Positions 39,228 to 43,780 of a stretch of DNA of 43,780 nucleotides are shown here, piece by piece. The translations under genes and the position numbers were made by a program. Every line of letters starts with the position of its first letter. Within the stretch, counting starts at the first letter, position 1. The notes under the pieces are model-generated. The model did no database searches. It was not told the origin of the DNA and saw nothing but the letters and a program-made list of their open reading frames with translations. The stretch lies in contig NZ_JAPESW010000030.1 of the NCBI RefSeq assembly GCF_028527925.1, positions 1-43,780 on the forward strand, read 5' to 3'. The stretch is from Cellulomonas fimi. Lineage in GTDB: Bacteria > Actinomycetota > Actinomycetes > Actinomycetales > Cellulomonadaceae.

Positions 39228-40508
39228 GTGAGCGTCGACCCCTCTCCCGACCCGGCCGGCACGACCGGCTCCGCACCGCTCGTCCTGCGCGGACGGGTCG
39301 TCACACCGGCGCGGGTGCTGGACGACGGCGTCGTCGTCGTCGACGGCGCCACGCTCGCCTGGGTGGGACCCGCGGACCGCGTCCCCGTGGCGTGGCCGGT
39401 GCCCGACGAGAGCGTCGGGACCCTGCTGCCGGGCCTGGTGGACGTGCACTGCCACGGCGGGGGCGGCGCGAGCTTCCCCGATGCGGCGGACTCCGGGACG
39501 GCCCGCGTCGCGGCCCGTGAGCACCTGCGTCACGGCACCACGAGCCTGGTCGCGTCGCTCGTCACGGCGCCGCGCGACGTCCTGCTCGCACGGACCGCCG
39601 TCCTCGCGGACCTCGCCGACGCGGGCGACGTCGTGGGCATCCACCTCGAGGGGCCGTTCCTGTCGGCGGACCGCTGCGGCGCGCAGAACCCCGACGACAT
39701 GCAACCGGGCGACGCGGGGCTCGTCGCGGACGTCGCCGCGGCCGCCCGCGGTCACCTCGTGACGATGACGGTCGCGCCGGAGGTGCGCGGTGTCGCCGAC
39801 GGGACGGGGACGGCGGACGCACGCGCGGACGTGCTCGCGGCGCTCGTCGACGCGGGTGCGCTGCCCTCGGTCGGCCACACGGACGCGTCCGCCGCGCAGG
39901 TCGACGTCGCGGTGGACCGGGCGTTCGACCTGCTCGCGTCGGCCCCGGCCGCGCGGTCGGGTCGTCTGACCGCGACGCACCTGTTCAACGGCATGCGCCC
40001 GCTGCACCACCGCGACCCGGGCCCGATCGCGGCGTGCCTCGCGGCGGCGGCCCGGGGCGAGCTCGTCGTCGAGCTCGTCGCGGACGGCACGCACCTCGCC
40101 GACGACACCGTGCGCGCGGTGCTCGACCTCGTCGGGCCCGGTTCGGTGGCGTTCGTGACGGACGCGATGGCGGCGGCGGGCATGCCGGACGGCGACTACC
40201 GCCTCGGGCCGATGGCGGTGCGCGTGGCCGACGGCGTCGCGCGGATCGTCGAGGAGGACGGCTCGACGCCGCCCGGGGGCGGTGCGATCGCGGGCGGTGT
40301 CGCGCACCTGCTCGACGTCGTGCGGAACGTCGTCACGGCGGGTGTGCCGCTCGAGGACGCGGTGCTCGCGGCGGCGACGACGCCCGCGGACGTGCTCGGG
40401 CGGCGGGACCTGGGCGCGCTCGTGGCCGGGCGGCGCGCCGACGTCGTCGTCGTCGACGACGCGCTGACCCCGCTGCGGGTCATGCGTTCAGGCGCCTGGG
40501 TGGCCTGA
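39228..40508 (+). CDS. nagA: N-acetylglucosamine-6-phosphate deacetylase
   Basis: A 426-residue amidohydrolase removing acetate from GlcNAc-6-phosphate, in amino-sugar use and cell-wall recycling. The TIM-barrel shows LLPGLVDVHCHGGGG (metal-site histidines), IHLEGPFLS, SVGHTDASA, ATHLFNGMRPLHHRDPG and the catalytic aspartate in VAFVTDAMAAAGM. The N- and C-terminal strands form the small beta domain, ending GRRADVVVVDD. The GTG at 39228 has no ribosome site, but CAGGAT lies at 39215-39220, so the transcript may be leaderless. No nagB or sugar transporter is visible beside it. Confidence 0.94.
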   Translation: MSVDPSPDPAGTTGSAPLVLRGRVVTPARVLDDGVVVVDGATLAWVGPADRVPVAWPVPDESVGTLLPGLVDVHCHGGGGASFPDAADSGTARVAAREHLRHGTTSLVASLVTAPRDVLLARTAVLADLADAGDVVGIHLEGPFLSADRCGAQNPDDMQPGDAGLVADVAAAARGHLVTMTVAPEVRGVADGTGTADARADVLAALVDAGALPSVGHTDASAAQVDVAVDRAFDLLASAPAARSGRLTATHLFNGMRPLHHRDPGPIAACLAAAARGELVVELVADGTHLADDTVRAVLDLVGPGSVAFVTDAMAAAGMPDGDYRLGPMAVRVADGVARIVEEDGSTPPGGGAIAGGVAHLLDVVRNVVTAGVPLEDAVLAAATTPADVLGRRDLGALVAGRRADVVVVDDALTPLRVMRSGAWVA

Positions 40509-40520
40509 GCGGCCCGGCGG

Positions 40521-40526
40521 TAGCGT
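40521..40526 (+). promoter_or_regulatory. -10 element of a probable leaderless promoter for the VOC protein
   Basis: TAGCGT ends seven bases before the GTG at 40534, and no ribosome site is present. Confidence 0.5.
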
Positions 40527-40533
40527 CGGTCGC

Positions 40534-40875
40534 GTGCCGACCTACATCAAGAGCGTGACGTTCGACGCGGCCGACGCGCTCGCGCTGGCGGGCTTCTGGG
40601 CGGCGGCCCTCGGCAGCGACGTGGACGAGGACTCGACGCGTGACAAGGCGTTCGTCGAGCCCGCGGGCTGGGGCGGTCCGACGCTGTGGTTCCAGCGCGT
40701 GCCCGAGCCGAAGACCGCGAAGAACCGGATGCACTTCGACCTGCGGGCGCCCGACGGTGACGTGCCCGCCGAGGTCGAGCGCCTGCGCACGCTCGGTGCG
40801 ACGGTCGTGGTGGTCCGGGAGGACGGGCTGACGGTCATGCGCGACCCGGAGGGGAACGAGTTCTGCGTGGAGTGA
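40534..40875 (+). CDS. VOC/glyoxalase-like domain protein
   Basis: A 113-residue protein with one VOC fold (two beta-alpha-beta-beta-beta modules): IKSVTFDAADALALAGFWAAALGSDV, TLWFQRVPEPKTAKNRMHFDL, and the C-terminal TVMRDPEGNEFCVE that normally carries a metal ligand. The first His of classical glyoxalases is replaced here, so metal binding is uncertain. Proteins of this subgroup are often annotated as glyoxalase/bleomycin-resistance superfamily members without defined substrates. GTG at 40534 gives the full fold. It converges on the GH3 gene with a 13-base gap. Confidence 0.85.
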   Translation: MPTYIKSVTFDAADALALAGFWAAALGSDVDEDSTRDKAFVEPAGWGGPTLWFQRVPEPKTAKNRMHFDLRAPDGDVPAEVERLRTLGATVVVVREDGLTVMRDPEGNEFCVE

Positions 40876-40888
40876 GCGCACGCCGCGC

Positions 40889-43780
40889 TCAACCCGCGGG
40901 CGTCCCGCGGAGCTCGCCCACGCGGACCGCCCCCTCGAGGACGAGCCGGACGTCGGTCGTGCCCCAGGTCGACGGCGGGACGTGCGGCGTGACCGGCACG
41001 GTGTGCCACGTCCAGCGGTCGCCGCCCGCCGGGACGGGGGCGGTCGCGACGCGCGCCCACCGCCGTCCCTCGAGCACTTCGGCGTGGACGGCCGCGACGC
41101 CGGGACCCGTGCGCGCGAGCGTCAGCTCGAGACCGCCGACGCCGTTCAGGTCGGTGTCCCGCAGGAGCACCCACCCGGTGCGCGCGCCGGGCGCGACCTC
41201 GACGGCGGTCCCCGTGTCCAGGTCGCGCGGGACGAGGCGGGCGTCGTGCCGGTCGTCGTGGTCGACCGCCCGGACCCAGCCGTCGAGGAGCCGACGCGGG
41301 GGCACGGGGGTCCCGGTGACCTTGAGGTCGGCGACCAGGGGCAGTTCGTCCGAGGACGGCCCGGCGTGCAGCTCGTACCCGCCGGGCTCGACCACGAGGC
41401 GCCCGGTCGTGACGTCCCAGACGGCGAGCCCGGCGACGGCGACGGGCAGGGTCACCTCGCGGGTCTCCCCGGGCTCGAGCCGCACCCGCTCGAAGCTCAC
41501 GAGGCAGCGGCGCGGGTACGGCAGCCGGTGGCCGGGGGCGGCCGCGTAGACCTGCACGAGCTCCTCGGCGACGCGGTCGCCGGTGTTCTGCACGATGACG
41601 CGTGCGGTCGCGACGGAGAGCTCGTCAAGGTCGTCGTCGGCGTCGGCGGTCACGCCGAGGTACTCGACGGTGCTGTAGGTGAGCCCGTGCCCGAAGGCCC
41701 AGCGCGCGGGGTGCCGGGCGTACCAGTACGTGTGCCCGCCGCCGATCGGGTCGTGGTCGAAGAGGTCGCCGACGTGCGCCTCGTCGGCGGGCCACTGCTG
41801 CGCGAGGCGCCCGGTCGGCTCGACGTCGCCGGTGAGCACGTCGACGAGCCCGTGCCCGAGCTCCTGCCCGGCGTGCGCGGTCCAGACGACGGCCGAGGCG
41901 GCGTCGCCGAGGTCGCCGAGCACGTAGGGGTACGACGCGACGACGGTGAGCACGGTCGTCGGGTTGGCGTCGAGCACCGTGCGGACGAGCTCCGCCTGCG
42001 GGTGGGGGAGCCGCAGGTGGGGCCGGTCCTCGGTCTCGCGGCCCAGCAGGTGCGGGTCGTTGCCGACGGCGACGAGGACGACGTCGGCGTCCCGGGCGGC
42101 GGCGGCCGCGCGCGCGTGCCCGGAGTGCACGGTGCGGAGGGTGAACCGCTCGGCGTGCGCCGCGTCGGCGGCGTCGGCCACGAGGACGCCGCCGTCGCGC
42201 TGGACGACCACCCAGCGCCCGGACCCGACGTGCTGGACGGAGACGGTGTCGTCGCCGTTGTCGTGCACGCGGAACGACTCCTGGACCACCCACCCGCCGA
42301 CCCGCTCGGCGTCCGCGCGCAGGATCCACTGCCCGCCGGTCCACAGGCGCCCGGTGCGCGCGGATCGCAGGGTGTGCAGGCCCTCGCCCCACGACGTGAC
42401 GTCGACGTGCGTGTCCTCGTCGGCGCGCGGTGCGTCGGCGACGAGCACGCCGTCGTCGCCCGGCCGCACGTACCGTCCGGTCGACACCGAGCGCAGCGCG
42501 ACGCGGTCGGCACCGTCGACGACGGTCACCCGCTCGGCGCCGAGCCGCTCGACGAGGGCCTGCGCGAGCGTGACGGTGTACGGCGGCGTACCGGAGTACC
42601 AGTCGGTGCAGACCTGGTCGGCGTGCGGCCCGACGACGGCGACGCGCACACCGTCCCGCAGCGGCAGGACGCCGTCGTTCTCGAGGACGACGACACCGGC
42701 GGCGGCGGCCCGGCGCGCGAGCGCGCGGTGCGCGGGCAGGTCGATCGCGTCGGCGCCGACGCCGGCCCACGGGTCGAGGTCCGGGTCGAGCTCGCCGGTC
42801 GCGAGCCGCAGCTCGAGCTGACGCAGGACGGCACGGTCGACGTCGGTCTCGTCGATCAGCCCGGCGTGCAGCGCGTCCCGGACCCGCCCGACGGTGACCG
42901 ACGCGTCCGCGTCGTGGTCGGTGAACGAGTCGACACCGGCGCGCAGCGCGGCGGCCGCGGCGACCGTGTGGTCCGCGTGGTACCGCTCACCGGTCACGAG
43001 GTTGGTCGGCGCGCCGGCGTCGGACACGACGAGCAGGAACCCGTCGCGCTCGTCGCGCAGCGCGTCGATCAGGTCCTTCGAGACGTGCGCGGGCCGGCCG
43101 TTGACGAGGTTGTACGACGGCATGACGGCGCCGACGACGCCCGCCCGGACGGGGCCGAGGAACGCGGGCAGCTCGTACTCGTGCAGCGCGCGCGGCGGCA
43201 GCTGGGCGCTCAGCACGGCGCGGTCGGTCTCGACGCCGTACGCGAGCAGGTGCTTGAGGGTCGGGACGGTCCGCCAGTAGACGGGGTGGTCGCCGCGCAG
43301 GCCTCGTGCGTAGGCGGTCGCGAGCGTCGCGGTGAGGTGCGGGTCCTCGGAGAACCCCTCCTCGTTGCGGCCCCAGCGCGGGTGCCGCAGGGGGTTGACG
43401 ACGGGCGCCCACACGTTGAGCGACACGGTCGGGTCGGCGGCGTGCTTGGCGCGGACCTCGGTGCCGACGACCTCGCCCACCTGCGTGACCAGGTCGAGGT
43501 CCCACGTCGCGGCGAGCCCGACGGGCTGCGGGAACGTGGTCGCGGTGCCGAGCCAGGCGACGCCGTGCAGCGCCTCGGTGCCGGTGCGGAACGCGGCGAG
43601 CCCGAGCCGCGGGACGGCGGGGACGCGCTGGTGCAGGAACGCCACCTTCTCGTCGAGCGTGAGCACGAGCCCCTTGAGCGCGAGCCCGACGGGCGACGGC
43701 CTCTCCTCCCAGACGGGCCGGTGCTTGGACCCGCGGCGGCGGCGCGGCGCAGGGGTGGGGCGGTCGGGCGTCGTGCCGAC
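40889..43780 (-). CDS. GH3 glycoside hydrolase with beta-trefoil-like insertion (5' end outside window)
   Basis: A partial gene of at least 963 codons. The frame stays open to the window edge and includes RPVWEERPSPVG before TLDEKVAFLHQ, so the true start lies beyond 43780. No signal peptide is visible. The GH3 N-terminal barrel has NVWAPVVNPLRHPRWGRNEEGFSEDP and LKHLLAYG. The nucleophile aspartate is in VVSDAGAP (43019-43021), where most relatives have SDW. The GH3 C domain is interrupted at about 42122-42505 by three related units (LRSVSTGRYV, LRSARTGRLW, VGSGRWVV) resembling a fascin-like beta-trefoil. A fibronectin-III-like domain and a C-terminal CBM6-like sandwich follow. Probably a beta-glucosidase or beta-xylosidase; the exact substrate is undecided. 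Confidence 0.88.
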   Translation of the reverse strand, partial: VGTTPDRPTPAPRRRRGSKHRPVWEERPSPVGLALKGLVLTLDEKVAFLHQRVPAVPRLGLAAFRTGTEALHGVAWLGTATTFPQPVGLAATWDLDLVTQVGEVVGTEVRAKHAADPTVSLNVWAPVVNPLRHPRWGRNEEGFSEDPHLTATLATAYARGLRGDHPVYWRTVPTLKHLLAYGVETDRAVLSAQLPPRALHEYELPAFLGPVRAGVVGAVMPSYNLVNGRPAHVSKDLIDALRDERDGFLLVVSDAGAPTNLVTGERYHADHTVAAAAALRAGVDSFTDHDADASVTVGRVRDALHAGLIDETDVDRAVLRQLELRLATGELDPDLDPWAGVGADAIDLPAHRALARRAAAAGVVVLENDGVLPLRDGVRVAVVGPHADQVCTDWYSGTPPYTVTLAQALVERLGAERVTVVDGADRVALRSVSTGRYVRPGDDGVLVADAPRADEDTHVDVTSWGEGLHTLRSARTGRLWTGGQWILRADAERVGGWVVQESFRVHDNGDDTVSVQHVGSGRWVVVQRDGGVLVADAADAAHAERFTLRTVHSGHARAAAAARDADVVLVAVGNDPHLLGRETEDRPHLRLPHPQAELVRTVLDANPTTVLTVVASYPYVLGDLGDAASAVVWTAHAGQELGHGLVDVLTGDVEPTGRLAQQWPADEAHVGDLFDHDPIGGGHTYWYARHPARWAFGHGLTYSTVEYLGVTADADDDLDELSVATARVIVQNTGDRVAEELVQVYAAAPGHRLPYPRRCLVSFERVRLEPGETREVTLPVAVAGLAVWDVTTGRLVVEPGGYELHAGPSSDELPLVADLKVTGTPVPPRRLLDGWVRAVDHDDRHDARLVPRDLDTGTAVEVAPGARTGWVLLRDTDLNGVGGLELTLARTGPGVAAVHAEVLEGRRWARVATAPVPAGGDRWTWHTVPVTPHVPPSTWGTTDVRLVLEGAVRVGELRGTPAG

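Noticed and set aside
36344..39352. A 1002-codon minus-strand frame opposite the TetR operon and nagA start
   Set aside because: Low-complexity Arg/Pro/Ser translation without motifs; the plus-strand genes have helices, ribosome sites and overlaps.

Overview
The window is chromosomal DNA from a very GC-rich actinobacterium. It shows strong G/C bias at third codon positions, frequent GTG starts, leaderless-looking promoters, and NucS in the place where actinobacteria carry it. The block argS-lysA-hom-thrC-thrB-rho-rpmE-prfA-prmC-sua5-wecA-atpI-atpBEFHAGDC-DUF2550-nucS follows the order known from Mycobacterium tuberculosis (Rv1292-Rv1312, with nucS further on as Rv1321). The polysaccharide-degrading genes (a GH16 lichenase, a large GH3 enzyme, LacI control) and the short AtpC point to Micrococcales, most likely a Cellulomonas-like soil organism. 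That assignment is an inference.

Layout. 1-4.7 kb: a RamB/ScfR-type XRE regulator, a CPA1 Na+/H+ antiporter, a thioredoxin-like ferredoxin-domain protein and a His/Met-rich DUF305 lipoprotein. 4.7-7.5 kb: an OmpR-type response regulator, its histidine kinase and a six-helix His/Met-tailed membrane protein. A related 40-bp element lies upstream of both the DUF305 gene and the membrane protein gene. 7.6-9.7 kb: a LacI regulator converging on a secreted GH16 lichenase. 9.9-12 kb: a Rossmann oxidoreductase, an unknown protein, tRNA-Arg(CCG) and a FadR-type GntR regulator. 12.1-18.8 kb: argS-lysA and hom-thrC-thrB, making lysine, threonine and arginyl-tRNA. 19.1-27.5 kb: rho, small accessory genes, rpmE, then prfA-prmC-sua5-wecA-atpI joined by successive 4-bp GTGA overlaps. 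27.6-34.8 kb: the complete F1Fo ATP synthase operon. 34.8-36 kb: DUF2550 and nucS. 36.1-39.2 kb: an autoregulated-looking TetR operon with a YndJ-DUF1990 fusion protein and another membrane protein. 39.2-43.8 kb: nagA, a VOC protein and a 5'-truncated GH3 enzyme with a beta-trefoil-like insertion.

Most of the window is conserved housekeeping DNA. The parts most likely to hold something undescribed are: (i) the His/Met-rich two-component/DUF305/membrane-protein group with its repeated 11-bp-phased motif, which looks like a small metal-stress regulon; (ii) the TetR-YndJ/DUF1990-membrane protein operon behind a 30-bp double palindrome; (iii) the GH3 enzyme with an internal three-repeat module. 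No CRISPR array, insertion sequence, prophage or origin was seen.
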